64,000 nucleotides of DNA from Nocardia flavorosea. Its GTDB lineage: Bacteria > Actinomycetota > Actinomycetes > Mycobacteriales > Mycobacteriaceae. Where the stretch lies: NCBI RefSeq assembly GCF_015477805.1, contig NZ_JADLQL010000007.1, positions 248,001 to 312,000 on the forward strand, in the 5' to 3' direction. A program made the translations under genes and the position numbers. Shown here piece after piece: positions 38,106 through 46,756 of this stretch (its first letter is position 1; each line of letters opens with the position of its first letter). The notes under the pieces were generated by a model that saw only the letters and a program-made list of their open reading frames with translations, was not told the origin of the DNA and did not search any database.

Positions 38106-39122
38106 CTATTCGCGACCGGCCGAGGTGAACGACATATCCGCGTAGCGTGGGCCGGCGACCTGTTCGGCGATCGGTTCCAGCCGGGTCAGTTCGGCGGCGG
38201 TCAACTCGACCGTGGCCGCTGCGACGTTTTCTTCCAATCGGGTGCGGCGGCGGGTGCCCGGGATCGGCACGATCGGCAGTTGGTGTTCCCCGGCCCGGGA
38301 GTGCACCCAGGCCAGGGCGATCTGCGCGGGGGTGAGTCCCCGTTCTTCGGCGATGGTGTACAGCGGCGTCAGCAGGGCCGCGTTGTGCGCCGCGTTGCCG
38401 CCGGTGAAACGCGGCATATGGCGCCGGAAATCGGTATCGCTCAGTTCGCCGGCTTGTGCGAACGAACCGGTGAGGAAACCCCGGCCGAGTGGCGAGTAGG
38501 GAACGAAGGTGACGCCGAGTTCGGCGGCGGTGGGTACCGCGGTGCGTTCGACGTCCCGGGAGAACAGTGACCATTCCGATTGCACCGCGGCGATCGGATG
38601 AACCGCGTGGGCGGCGCGCAGTTCCTCCCCGGTCACCTCGGAAAGCCCGAGAGCTCCTACCTTGCCCTGCTGGACGAGTTCGGCCATCACGCCGACGGTC
38701 TCCTCGATGGGTACTTCGGGATCGCGCCGGTGCATGTAGTAGAGGTCGATGGTGTCGATTCCCAGCCGGCGCAGGCTGGCGTCCACGGCGGCGCGGATAT
38801 GTTCCGGGGAGTTGTCGATGCCGCGGTAGTGGGGGTCGTCCGGTTTACGGACGATGGCGAACTTGGTGGCCAGCACGACCTGTTCCCGGTTGGTGCGCAC
38901 GAAATCGCCCAGGAATTCTTCGTTGTCGCCGGAGCCGTAGATATCGGCGGTATCGAACAGCGTGATGCCGAGTTCCAGCGCGCGGTCCAGGGTCGCGCGG
39001 GCTTCGGCGCGGTCGGTGGGACCGTAGAACTCGCTCATACCCATACAGCCCAGACCCTGGATGCCGACCCGGATCCCCTCGGGGCCCAGAGGGGTGCTCG
39101 GCAGTGTTGCGGGGGTGGTCAT
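38106..39122 (-). CDS. Aldo/keto reductase (YhdN/AKR13-like)
   Basis: This 338-residue enzyme carries GLGCMGMSEFYGPTD, LFDTADIYGSGDNEEFLG, VVLATKF, DLYYMHRRDPEVPIEE with the catalytic His, and IVPIPGTRRRTRLEENVAA, all standard for AKR13-type reductases. The ATG at 39122 is chosen because AAGGGA lies upstream; the GTG at 39140 overlaps the stop of the MerR gene. It forms an operon with that regulator, so expression probably follows the MerR signal, likely a reactive aldehyde or a drug. Confidence 0.92.
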   Translation of the reverse strand: MTTPATLPSTPLGPEGIRVGIQGLGCMGMSEFYGPTDRAEARATLDRALELGITLFDTADIYGSGDNEEFLGDFVRTNREQVVLATKFAIVRKPDDPHYRGIDNSPEHIRAAVDASLRRLGIDTIDLYYMHRRDPEVPIEETVGVMAELVQQGKVGALGLSEVTGEELRAAHAVHPIAAVQSEWSLFSRDVERTAVPTAAELGVTFVPYSPLGRGFLTGSFAQAGELSDTDFRRHMPRFTGGNAAHNAALLTPLYTIAEERGLTPAQIALAWVHSRAGEHQLPIVPIPGTRRRTRLEENVAAATVELTAAELTRLEPIAEQVAGPRYADMSFTSAGRE

Positions 39123-39136
39123 TCGCGGGAATCCCT

Positions 39137-39577
39137 TCACGATGCGGCGTTATCGGATGACCGGGCGGCGTCGGCTGCAGTGTGCTCCTCGTAGAGCGCG
39201 ATCTTGTAGTCCAGTACCGCCACGGTCTGCTGGAGTTCGGCGATACGGTCGAGGGCCTCGGCGCGGGTGGCGCGGAACATGGCGAGCCGTTCCGGGATGG
39301 TGTTCTCCCCGGCCCGGACCAGTTCCGCGTAGCGGATCATGTCGGCAACCGACATACCGGTGGTGCGCAGTCGCGTGATCAGCGTCAGCCATTCCAGATC
39401 ACGGTCGCTGAACCGGCGTCTGCCCGTGTGATCGCGACCGATATGGGAGAGCAGGCCGATCCGCTCGTACCAGCGCAGGGTGTCCTGGCTCAGCCCGCAG
39501 TGCCGGGCGGCAGCGCCGATCGTATACCGGGGGATATCCCAGCCGGGCTTGTCGCCGGTCGGTGCGGAAAGACTCAC
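39137..39577 (-). CDS. MerR family regulator
   Basis: This 146-residue protein has the winged helix RYTIGAAARHCGLSQDTLRWYERIGLL near the N-terminus, the MerR signature, then a coiled-coil dimerisation helix (RAEALDRIAELQQTVAVLDYKIALYEEH). There is no Cys-rich metal site, so it is of the aldehyde/drug type. The GTG at 39577 has AAGGGA five bases upstream. The promoter upstream has the 19-bp MerR-type spacer. It precedes the aldo/keto reductase in the same operon. Confidence 0.92.
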   Translation of the reverse strand: MSLSAPTGDKPGWDIPRYTIGAAARHCGLSQDTLRWYERIGLLSHIGRDHTGRRRFSDRDLEWLTLITRLRTTGMSVADMIRYAELVRAGENTIPERLAMFRATRAEALDRIAELQQTVAVLDYKIALYEEHTAADAARSSDNAAS

Positions 39578-39657
39578 GGAATTCCCTTCGATCCTGAAAA
39601 GCGTTGCGGCCCAGCGTCTCTGTGCGGCGAACCGGGTCCTCTCGTCGAACACCGACA

Positions 39658-39688
39658 ACGCTAGCCACCTGGAGTGGACTCCAGGCAA
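39658..39688 (-). promoter_or_regulatory. MerR-type promoter with operator in the spacer
   Basis: On the minus strand -35 TTGCCT (39688–39683) and -10 TAGCGT (39663–39658) are 19 bp apart, the long spacing typical of MerR-activated promoters. A perfect 18-bp dyad (arms CCTGGAGT and ACTCCAGG, 2-bp centre, 39668–39685) lies in and next to the spacer, as for ZntR/MerR sites. Confidence 0.85.
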
Positions 39689-39707
39689 GCGGCGCGGCAG
39701 GAAATAC

Positions 39708-40688
39708 TCAGCCGCGTGGCCGGCGGCCGCGGGGTTTCAGCCGGCCACCGGGTAACGGTGGCGCGGGGATGCGCTGCTCGGGTGGGTGACCGGCGATATC
39801 GCCGAAACGCGCGGTATTGCGCTGCTCCCAATCCGTGCGGGCCGCGGCTATCTCCGAGTGTTCCCGGGCGACGAAGTTCCACCACATCACCAGTTCCTCG
39901 GCCAGCGGCTCGCCGCCGATCAGCGCGAACCGGCCTCCGCCGGTACTGGACAACTCGAGTTCAGCGCGCCCGGTCCCCAGGTACAGCAGCGGGCCGGGGG
40001 TCGTCTCGATACCGGCCACGGTCACTTCCCCGTCGATCACCAGGACCGCGTACTCGTACTCCGGGTTCGTCCGCAGCGTGGCCGTGCCGGCGGGATCGAT
40101 CGCGATATCCGCGCCGACCAGCGGTGTGTAGATCATCGCCGGTGAGGTGACGCCGGCCAGTGTGCCGAGAAGCACAGTCGCCCGCAATCCCGGAGCGCGG
40201 TGCACCGGCAGATCCCGGTGCTGTTCGAAATGCGGGGCGATATCGCGGTGATCGTCGGGCAGCGCGACCCACAGCTGTAGTCCGCGTCCGGCCGGAGCAT
40301 CCGGCACGGTGTACTCGGAATGGGCGATCCCGCGGCCGGAGGTCATCAGGTTCAGCTGGCCCGGTTCGATCAGTACATCCGAACGTACCGAATCGCGATG
40401 CCGGATGCGGCCCTCCAGCGGCCAGGTGACCGTTTGCAGGCCGATATGGGGGTGCGGGTCGATATCCGGCGGCAGATCCGTGGTGGTCACCGTCGGGGCG
40501 CCGAAGTAGTCGAGGAAGCACCAGGCCCCGACGGTCGGCAGATCCCGCTGCGGCAGAGTGCGTTCGACGTACGTGCCGCGCACTCCGCCCAGTGGCACTT
40601 CCCGGGCCGGATAGAGTTCGGCGACCGGGCCCGGCCCGTTCACCGGCATGCACAGCGTTTCGGCCGGATGCGGGTCGAGATCACTCAC
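39708..40688 (-). CDS. Pirin family protein
   Basis: This 326-residue bicupin protein has the metal-binding pirin motif IDPHPHIGLQTVTWPLEG and the second-half GRGIAHSEYT, with ISO-type Glu and His ligands, plus the C-terminal cupin (PLLYLGTGRAELELS, GEPLAEELVMWWNFV). Some pirins are quercetin dioxygenases; others are redox sensors. The start overlaps the stop of the upstream GNAT gene by 8 bp, so the two are probably translated together. The substrate is not predictable. Confidence 0.92.
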   Translation of the reverse strand: MSDLDPHPAETLCMPVNGPGPVAELYPAREVPLGGVRGTYVERTLPQRDLPTVGAWCFLDYFGAPTVTTTDLPPDIDPHPHIGLQTVTWPLEGRIRHRDSVRSDVLIEPGQLNLMTSGRGIAHSEYTVPDAPAGRGLQLWVALPDDHRDIAPHFEQHRDLPVHRAPGLRATVLLGTLAGVTSPAMIYTPLVGADIAIDPAGTATLRTNPEYEYAVLVIDGEVTVAGIETTPGPLLYLGTGRAELELSSTGGGRFALIGGEPLAEELVMWWNFVAREHSEIAAARTDWEQRNTARFGDIAGHPPEQRIPAPPLPGGRLKPRGRRPRG

Positions 40689-40989
40689 CGGCTACGCCGG
40701 TCACATGCTCGGCATATTCGGGATGCCGCTCCAGATAGCTCCGGATGAAGGCGCATTCGGGGCGGATGCGGTGTCCGCGGTCGATGGTGTCGCGAATCGC
40801 GAATGCGGCCAGTTTGCTGCCGAGCCCTTTGCCTTCGAAGGCCGAATCGACCTCGGTATGGGTGAAAACGGTTTCCGTGCCGCGTTCTGTGTACTCGGCG
40901 AAACCGGCGAGATCGCCGCCGTAGAACACCTCGTAACGGTCTTTGTCCGCGTTGCGGACGACTGCGCGCTCCTCGGTCGTTCCGGTCAT
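40681..40989 (-). CDS. Small GNAT-like N-acetyltransferase (YjdJ type)
   Basis: This 102-residue protein shows the minimal GNAT fold of the YjdJ/Acetyltransf_CG family: FAEYTERGTETVFTHTEVDSAFEGKGLGSKLAAFA with the acetyl-CoA loop, and the hallmark end RPECAFIRSYLERHPEYAEHV. The Cys in PECAF is the conserved site proposed for acetyl-CoA chemistry. The start ATG 40989 has GAGGAAG six bases upstream. It is followed by the overlapping pirin gene. Confidence 0.9.
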   Translation of the reverse strand: MTGTTEERAVVRNADKDRYEVFYGGDLAGFAEYTERGTETVFTHTEVDSAFEGKGLGSKLAAFAIRDTIDRGHRIRPECAFIRSYLERHPEYAEHVTGVAGE

Positions 40990-41152
40990 CTGCGCACTTC
41001 CTCTCGGTCTGCGACTACCGCCCCGGCGGCGCGGCCGGCCACCGGGACCCCGAGGGCCAGCGTACTCAGCCCGCCGTACCGTGGCACGAGCCGGACAGCG
41101 CCGAATTCCGCAGCCGGCAGCGCATCCGATTACCAGCACGTAACCTGGGATC

Positions 41153-41353
41153 ATGGCCAAGGAAATCGACCGGATCCGGGCGCGTTCGGCCTGGGCCACG
41201 GTCAAGGAGAGCCCGGTGATCACCACCATCGCGGTGGCCCCCATCGTGGTGGTGTTCGGACTGGTGTGGTGGCTGCTCGGCGGCTGGGCGGCGTTCCTGC
41301 TCCTGGTTCTGCTGGGCGTGGGCGCCGTCTTCGGCGGCAAGCTCCTGCGCTGA
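41153..41353 (+). CDS. Small two-helix membrane protein
   Basis: This 66-residue protein has a basic N-terminus (MAKEIDRIRARSAWATVKES) and two hydrophobic stretches (VITTIAVAPIVVVFGLVWWL, WAAFLLLVLLGVGAVFGG). I do not recognise a family. TAACCT at 41141–41146 stands six bases before the ATG, so it is probably leaderless. It is convergent with the SixA-like gene. Confidence 0.65.
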   Translation: MAKEIDRIRARSAWATVKESPVITTIAVAPIVVVFGLVWWLLGGWAAFLLLVLLGVGAVFGGKLLR

Positions 41354-41366
41354 GCCCGCGTACCGG

Positions 41367-41855
41367 TCAGCGCGGGATGTGGAAGGCCAGGTCGCCCGTG
41401 CCCGGCGCTACCCGGTCCCACGGCCGGTCGAAGCGCAGTACCGCCAGGGCCGATGTGGGGAACTTGCGGCCGAGCTGTTGCGCGTCGTCGGTATCGTGGT
41501 CGGCCGCCAGGTCCCAGGCGGCCCACGGCATACCCGGTGCGTGCCCGATCACCAGCAATGTGGACAGCGCCGGATCGGTGAGCTGGACGAGTTCGACGAG
41601 ATAGTCGGGCTGCGCCTCGTAGATCCCGGCATCGAATTCCACCGGCGCGGTGATCGCGGTGGCCGCGAGGGTCTCCCGGGTGCGGGTCGCGGTCGAGCAG
41701 CGGACTGCCGATATAGGCGGCTGAGTGGCGCGTAACCAGTCCCCGGCCAGCGCGGCTTCGCGCCGGCCGCGCGGTGCCAGCGGGCGTTCGTGGTCGTCGA
41801 TTCCGGGCGGGTACGCCGACTTCCCGTGCCGCATCAGGATCAGAGTCCGGGTCAT
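41367..41855 (-). CDS. SixA-like phosphohistidine phosphatase (histidine phosphatase family)
   Basis: This 162-residue protein has the catalytic RHG motif in TLILMRHGKSAYP, a second Arg in STATRTRETL, the family motif LLVIGHAPGMPWAAWDL with the second catalytic His, and ends AFHIPR. SixA acts on phosphohistidine in some phosphorelays; actinobacterial members are less well defined. ATG 41855 aligns with the family start. Confidence 0.88.
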   Translation of the reverse strand: MTRTLILMRHGKSAYPPGIDDHERPLAPRGRREAALAGDWLRATQPPISAVRCSTATRTRETLAATAITAPVEFDAGIYEAQPDYLVELVQLTDPALSTLLVIGHAPGMPWAAWDLAADHDTDDAQQLGRKFPTSALAVLRFDRPWDRVAPGTGDLAFHIPR

Positions 41856-42030
41856 GTGACCACCGTAAGCACCCTCCGTGCGGAGATGGACAACACACTC
41901 GAGGCAAACTGAAAGCGGCGTCACAATGGAGGGTGGGCCGGTGACCCCGGCCCGCAACCGATTGTCTGCCCTGCCCACCGTGACCCGGAAGGCACCAGCC
42001 CGCACATAAGTCTCGAGGATCTGCACAAAT

Positions 42031-43707
42031 ATGGCCTACGTAATCACGCAGCGTTGTTGTAACGATGCCAGCTGCGTTTCCGAGTGCCCGGTCGACTGCA
42101 TCCGCCCGACTCCGGACCAGCCGGAATTCGCCACGACCGAAATGCTCTACATCGACCCCGACACCTGCATCGACTGCGGCGCCTGTGTCGACGCGTGCCC
42201 GGTGGAGGCCATCTTCTCCGAAGACGATCTCACCGCGTCGCTGGCCCGCTTCCGCGATATCAATGCCGCCTGGTTCGAGCGGCACCCGCTGGAATCCAAT
42301 CTGGACCCGATCGCCACCCCCGTACGCCCGCCCAAGGACCTCGGGACGCTGCGGGTCGCGATCGTCGGTGCCGGTCCGGCGGCCGCCTATGCCGCCGACG
42401 AGCTACTGCGCCGTTGCGATGTCCAGGTGGAGATGTTCGATCGGCTGCCCACCCCGTGGGGTCTGGTTCGCGCCGGAGTGGCCCCGGACCACCCCGGTAC
42501 CAAAACGGTGGCCGGGATGTTCGAATCGGCCGTCCGCCGCGACACCCTGCAGTTCTACCTGAACGTCGAGGTCGGCGAGCACATCAGCCACGAGGAGCTG
42601 CTGGCGCACCACCATGCGGTGCTCTACGCCGTCGGCGCCTCCTCGGACCGGCGGATGGGCGTACCGGGCGAGGAGCTGCCCGGAAGCCATTCGGCCACCG
42701 AGTTCGTGGCCTGGTACAACGGGCACCCCGACTACGCCGACCGCACGTTCGATCTGTCCGGGGAACGGGCGATCATCGTCGGAAACGGCAATGTCGCGCT
42801 CGACGTGGCGCGCGTGCTCACCGTGCATCCCGACGAACTCGCCAAAACCGATATCGCCGACCATGCCCTCGCCGCGCTGCGCAACAGCAATATCCGCGAG
42901 GTGGTGGTGCTGGGCCGGCGCGGACCGCTGCAGGCCGCCTACACCTCACCGGAATTCCTGGCGCTCGCGCACCTGTCCGGGGTCGACGTGGTCATCGATC
43001 CGGCCGAACTGAAACTCGATCCCGTCTCGCAGGCAGTGCTCGACGACCCCGAGGTCGAACCGCCATTGCGGCTGAAGTACACGCTGGCCGAGGAGTACGC
43101 CGCCAAACCGCCCACCGAGGGCAACAAGCGGATCGTGTTCAAGTATCTGGCCTCGCCTACCGCGGTTCGCGGAACCGACAAGGTCGAGGGCCTGGATTAC
43201 GCGCACAACGAGTTGGTGGACGTGGACGGCGTGCTCAACGCCCGCGCCACCGACAGCACCGGCAGCTACGACGCCTCGCTGGTGCTGCGCTCGATCGGTT
43301 ACCGCGGGGAACCGGTGCCGGAGCTGCCGTTCGACGATACGCGTGCCGTGGTGCCGAACGAACACGGCCGGGTGACCGGTCCCGACGGCTCCCCGCTGAC
43401 CGGTGTGTACGTGAGCGGCTGGATCAAGCGCGGCCCCCGCGGCGTCATCGGCTCGAACCGGATCGATTCCGAGGAAACGGTCGAAGCCCTCATCGCCGAT
43501 TTCATCGCCGGCAAATTGGCCGCGCCCACCGGCGACCGGGATGCCCTGCGGGCCCTGGTACAGCAACGCCGGCCGGACCTGGTGGACCGCGCCGGTTGGA
43601 AGGCTATCGATCAGGCCGAGCGGGGCGCCGGGAAGGAAGCCGGGCGTCCGCGGGTCAAGTTCACCACCCGCCCCGACCTGCTCCAGGCCGCCAAAGGCAG
43701 CGACTGA
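42031..43707 (+). CDS. fprB: Ferredoxin–NADP reductase with N-terminal ferredoxin domain (FprB-like)
   Basis: This 558-residue fusion has an N-terminal 7Fe-type ferredoxin (RCCNDASCVSECPVDCI and CIDCGACVDACPVEAI) followed by an adrenodoxin-reductase-like FAD/NADP domain (RVAIVGAGPAAAYAADELL, FDRLPTPWGLVRAGVAPDHP, IIVGNGNVALDVARVL, RRGPLQAAYTSPE). It corresponds to mycobacterial FprB (Rv0886). It shuttles electrons between NADPH and ferredoxins or cytochrome P450s. The C-terminal segment (residues about 500–558) is a short helical extension. Confidence 0.95.
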   Translation: MAYVITQRCCNDASCVSECPVDCIRPTPDQPEFATTEMLYIDPDTCIDCGACVDACPVEAIFSEDDLTASLARFRDINAAWFERHPLESNLDPIATPVRPPKDLGTLRVAIVGAGPAAAYAADELLRRCDVQVEMFDRLPTPWGLVRAGVAPDHPGTKTVAGMFESAVRRDTLQFYLNVEVGEHISHEELLAHHHAVLYAVGASSDRRMGVPGEELPGSHSATEFVAWYNGHPDYADRTFDLSGERAIIVGNGNVALDVARVLTVHPDELAKTDIADHALAALRNSNIREVVVLGRRGPLQAAYTSPEFLALAHLSGVDVVIDPAELKLDPVSQAVLDDPEVEPPLRLKYTLAEEYAAKPPTEGNKRIVFKYLASPTAVRGTDKVEGLDYAHNELVDVDGVLNARATDSTGSYDASLVLRSIGYRGEPVPELPFDDTRAVVPNEHGRVTGPDGSPLTGVYVSGWIKRGPRGVIGSNRIDSEETVEALIADFIAGKLAAPTGDRDALRALVQQRRPDLVDRAGWKAIDQAERGAGKEAGRPRVKFTTRPDLLQAAKGSD

Positions 43708-43751
43708 TCCGGTCTCTACCCGGCGCCGGTGGATCGAATGCACAGCCGGGC

Positions 43752-43808
43752 GTCGTGCTTCGGACGCCGATACTCGCCGTATCCGGCGTCCGAAGCACGA
43801 CATGTTCT
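43752..43808. terminator. 18-bp stem hairpin between fprB and thioesterase gene
   Basis: Arms at 43752–43769 and 43784–43801 are perfectly complementary (18 bp), with a 14-base loop that could pair further (ATA/TAT). A short T/C-rich tail follows. It may terminate both convergent genes. Confidence 0.7.
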
Positions 43809-43864
43809 TCCTCCCCGTGGCGCCCACTGAGATCGGTCTCCGCGGCGGCGCACAGTATGCGTGC

Positions 43865-43885
43865 AGCTCACCGGTCCGGTGAGCT
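43865..43885. repeat. 21-bp near-palindrome
   Basis: AGCTCACCGG and CCGGTGAGCT flank one central T. It could be a second hairpin of the convergent terminator region or a protein site. Confidence 0.4.
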
Positions 43886-44115
43886 CCGGCCGACCCTCGC
43901 AGTGACACCGGCAATTCGGCCCGACGCGGCTATCGCCGGCGCTGCGGCGATGACTCTCACCCGATCCGCCGATCTCAGCGGCCATGTCTGCACTTTCGAG
44001 AGTCTCGACGGCTAGGTGGTGCTCTTGTACGTGTCGCCGCGGCCGACGACGACGGTGATGTCCGGGCGATGCCGGATAAGCAACAGAACCCGCGCCGCCG
44101 GAGGTGGCGCAAATA

Positions 44116-44883
44116 CTACAGCGGCGCGATGCGCACGATGGTGGTGGTGATTCCGTCGACCACGAACCATAGACGCAGAGTGGGATTCCCGTGGCTGTCG
44201 CCGGGTTCGTAATGGCTGCGGATGCTGATCTGCCGGCGCGCCAGCACCGGCGCGATGTATTCGATCACGGCCCGGTGCGGACCGGCCGCCAGTTCGGGAT
44301 GGTCCACGAGATACCGCTCCACCGCCTGCCAATAGCAGGCGTTGTTCACGTGGTTGTACTGGTCGATATCGGTGGCACGCAGCGGGAACGGCAGATCGCT
44401 GTCCGATTCCGGCGGCGCGGGATCGGTGAGCCACGGCCGCCAGCGCAGGCGTTGTTCATTGGTTGTCTGCGCCAGATAGGCCAAACCCGCATCACTGATC
44501 CGGGCGGGCATATTGTTCGTCTCGTTGATCTTGATCCAGAAACCCTCGGTTTCGATCAGGCCCCCGCGGTCGCTGGTTATCCGCACCCGCATATTCGACC
44601 AGCGGGTGGACATACTGGAGCACCAGCGCAGCAGATGCACGGTGTCGGGCCACCGGACGGGCCGGATCACATCTATCACCGTGCGCCGGATTATCCAGTG
44701 CGGGTCGGTCTGCTCCAGGATGGATTGCTGCAGGTGTTCCCAGGCGATGTCCTGGAGGTAGCGGGCGATGCCGTCGAGACGCACGCGGTTGTACGGGTCC
44801 ACGTCACCGGCTCGTACCGGCCACGCCGAAACAAACCCCATACCCTCCTGGGGAAGCGGGGCGAGTGGCTGATCGAGTGACAC
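44116..44883 (-). CDS. Acyl-ACP thioesterase family protein
   Basis: This 255-residue protein has two hot-dog halves. The first begins FVSAWPVRAGDVDPYNRVRLDGIARYLQD, the second has LPFPLRATDIDQYNHVNNACYWQAVE, the Asn/His-type catalytic motif of the FatA/PF01643 family. Such enzymes release fatty acids from acyl-ACP. The 285 bp upstream to the divergent MDR gene hold no clear gene. The start at 44883 fits the family. Confidence 0.85.
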   Translation of the reverse strand: MSLDQPLAPLPQEGMGFVSAWPVRAGDVDPYNRVRLDGIARYLQDIAWEHLQQSILEQTDPHWIIRRTVIDVIRPVRWPDTVHLLRWCSSMSTRWSNMRVRITSDRGGLIETEGFWIKINETNNMPARISDAGLAYLAQTTNEQRLRWRPWLTDPAPPESDSDLPFPLRATDIDQYNHVNNACYWQAVERYLVDHPELAAGPHRAVIEYIAPVLARRQISIRSHYEPGDSHGNPTLRLWFVVDGITTTIVRIAPL

Positions 44884-45168
44884 TTGCGCTCCTCGCGCGG
44901 CGGGTCGCGCCGCGGTACTTCTACTGAATTTCCTGTGCCAAGACTTTACGGTGACGTGCGTAACGCGGAGTGGGTGGTGTCAGTAGCCGACATAGCCGGA
45001 GCCGTTGGACACGCCGACCACACCTGGCACATTGTTCAGCGAGCCGTACCGTTCGATGGCGTAGCGGGTGCCGGCGATGATCGGATAGTTTGAGGTGGAC
45101 GTATGGATTGGTACATATCAGCCGGTGCGTCTCATGCTCGCCGGTGAACGAACGAAAGAGGTCGGCAT

Positions 45169-46143
45169 ATGCGCGCAGCTCAGGTCAGCAGACTCGAAGG
45201 CCCCGAAGCGATCGAGATCGTCGACATCCCGGAACCGGAACCGCTGCCCGGTGGCGTCGTCATCGACGTCCACGCGGCCGGAGTCGCGTTCCCGGACGTG
45301 CTGATGACCCGTGGGCTGTATCAGATGAAGCCCGAGATGCCGTTCGTCGTCGGCGGTGAGGTCGCGGGTGTGGTCCGGGAGGCTCCCGAGGGTGCGCACG
45401 TGAAACCCGGCGACCGCGTCTGTGCCCTGACCATGCTGGGCAACGCCATGGCCGAGGTGGCCACCACTGCCGCCGAGATGGTTTTCAAGCTTCCGGACAA
45501 CATCTCCTTCGAAGAGGGCGCCGGGATCCTGTTCAACGATATGACCGTGCACTTCTGCCTGCGAAACCGCGGCCGGCTCGCCGACGGCGAAACCGTACTC
45601 GTGCACGGCGCGGCCGGCGGAATCGGCACCTCGACCCTGCGGATGGCGACCGCGCTGGGCGCTGGACGGGTGATCGCGGTGGTCAGCACCGAGGCGAAAG
45701 CCGAAATCGCCCGGGCGCACGGCGCCACCGATGTGGTGCTCGCCGACGGCTGGCTCGACCGCGTCAAGGAAATCACCGGCAACCGCGGTGTCGATATCGT
45801 CCTCGACCCGGTGGGCGGCGACCGCTTCACCGACAGCATCCGATCGCTGGCGCGCGGCGGCCGGTTGCTGGTGGTGGGCTTCACCGGCGGTGACATCCCC
45901 ACGGTCAAGGTGAACCGGCTGCTGCTCAAGAACGTGGAGGTCGTCGGCGCCGGCTGGGGTGAATGGATGCTGTCGCATCCCGGGTACCTCAGCGAGCAGT
46001 GGACCGAGGTCGGGCCACTGCTCGAGGCCGGCAAGATCGCCCCGCCGCAGCCGGTGCTGTTCCCGCTGGAGCAGGCCGCACAGGCCGTGGCCGCGCTGGA
46101 AAATCGCGCCGCCGCGGGCAAGGTCGTGGTGACTCTGCGCTGA
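45169..46143 (+). CDS. NADPH:quinone oxidoreductase-like MDR enzyme
   Basis: This 324-residue zinc-free medium-chain dehydrogenase/reductase has the N-terminal GroES-like part (MRAAQVSRLEGPEAIEIVDIP, VVGGEVAGVVREAPEG) and the Rossmann motif VLVHGAAGGIGTSTLRMATALGA. There are no Cys zinc ligands. It ends AAQAVAALENRAAAGKVVVT. Family members reduce quinones or conjugated enals. GAAAGAGG lies upstream of the ATG. Confidence 0.9.
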   Translation: MRAAQVSRLEGPEAIEIVDIPEPEPLPGGVVIDVHAAGVAFPDVLMTRGLYQMKPEMPFVVGGEVAGVVREAPEGAHVKPGDRVCALTMLGNAMAEVATTAAEMVFKLPDNISFEEGAGILFNDMTVHFCLRNRGRLADGETVLVHGAAGGIGTSTLRMATALGAGRVIAVVSTEAKAEIARAHGATDVVLADGWLDRVKEITGNRGVDIVLDPVGGDRFTDSIRSLARGGRLLVVGFTGGDIPTVKVNRLLLKNVEVVGAGWGEWMLSHPGYLSEQWTEVGPLLEAGKIAPPQPVLFPLEQAAQAVAALENRAAAGKVVVTLR

Positions 46144-46221
46144 ACCGATACCGGCGGTGCGGGATCCATGGGCGACCTGCACCGCCGTCGGGGCCGCGGT
46201 TTCGTCGGTATTGTTCACAGC

Positions 46222-46752
46222 ATGCGGATCAGGTCGGCGATAGTCCTCGGGTTAACCGCGGCATTTGCTCTGACGGGGTGCGGTTCCGACGCCGGCTCCG
46301 AAGAAGCCGACGGCCCTCGGGGGCCCGCGCCCAAGGTGGCCGCACTGGGTCCGTTCGTGGGGGAGTGCGGACACGTCACCGACGACGAGGTCCGCGATAT
46401 CGGGGGGCTCGGCCAGATCACCCAGTCGTTCAAGAACGCGGTCGGTTGTAACTGGCAGTCCGGCGGGCTGAGTGGCTCGTCCATAACGTTCGCGTCGTAT
46501 CGGGGCAGTCCGCTGGAGCGGGAGAAGGCCTGGGTCACGACGCACGGCCGCCCACCGGAACCGATCACCGTGGGTGGGCGCCCCGGCTTCGCGGCGCTGG
46601 ACCCCGAGGGCCTCATCTGCGATCTGGCGGTGCAGCTCGACGACGATTTCTTCGAATGGTCGACCGCGCTGGGCAGATATTCGAATACCGGCGGCGATCC
46701 GTGTGATCGCAGCCGCGCGCTCGCCGAACTGACCATCGAGCGGCTGGAGTGA
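46222..46752 (+). CDS. DUF3558 lipoprotein
   Basis: This 176-residue protein starts MRIRSAIVLGLTAAFALTGC, a lipoprotein signal peptide with lipobox LTGC, so it is anchored outside the membrane. The mature part follows the DUF3558 pattern of four conserved Cys (GPFVGECGHV, VGCNW, LICDL, DPCDRS). TATTGT lies seven bases before the ATG (46209–46214), a leaderless-like start. It is followed after 4 bp by a related gene. DUF3558 function is unknown. Confidence 0.85.
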   Translation: MRIRSAIVLGLTAAFALTGCGSDAGSEEADGPRGPAPKVAALGPFVGECGHVTDDEVRDIGGLGQITQSFKNAVGCNWQSGGLSGSSITFASYRGSPLEREKAWVTTHGRPPEPITVGGRPGFAALDPEGLICDLAVQLDDDFFEWSTALGRYSNTGGDPCDRSRALAELTIERLE

Positions 46753-46756
46753 GACG

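Larger units (their letters stand above)
43708..44115. other. Gene-free region after fprB
   Basis: This 408-bp region holds two inverted repeats (43752–43801 and 43865–43885). Open frames lack domain features. It separates fprB from the convergent thioesterase gene. Confidence 0.5.

Noticed and set aside
40681..42285. A 534-residue minus-strand frame as one gene
   Set aside because: Only its last 102 residues are protein-like (the GNAT gene). The rest runs antisense or out of frame through other genes.
42084..44015. A 643-residue plus frame overlapping fprB
   Set aside because: It is the third-position frame of fprB, Arg/Gly/Pro-rich without motifs.
44012..44115. Coding tail on the minus strand ending GRGDTYKSTT
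   Set aside because: The frame has no start of its own and overlaps the thioesterase gene out of frame.
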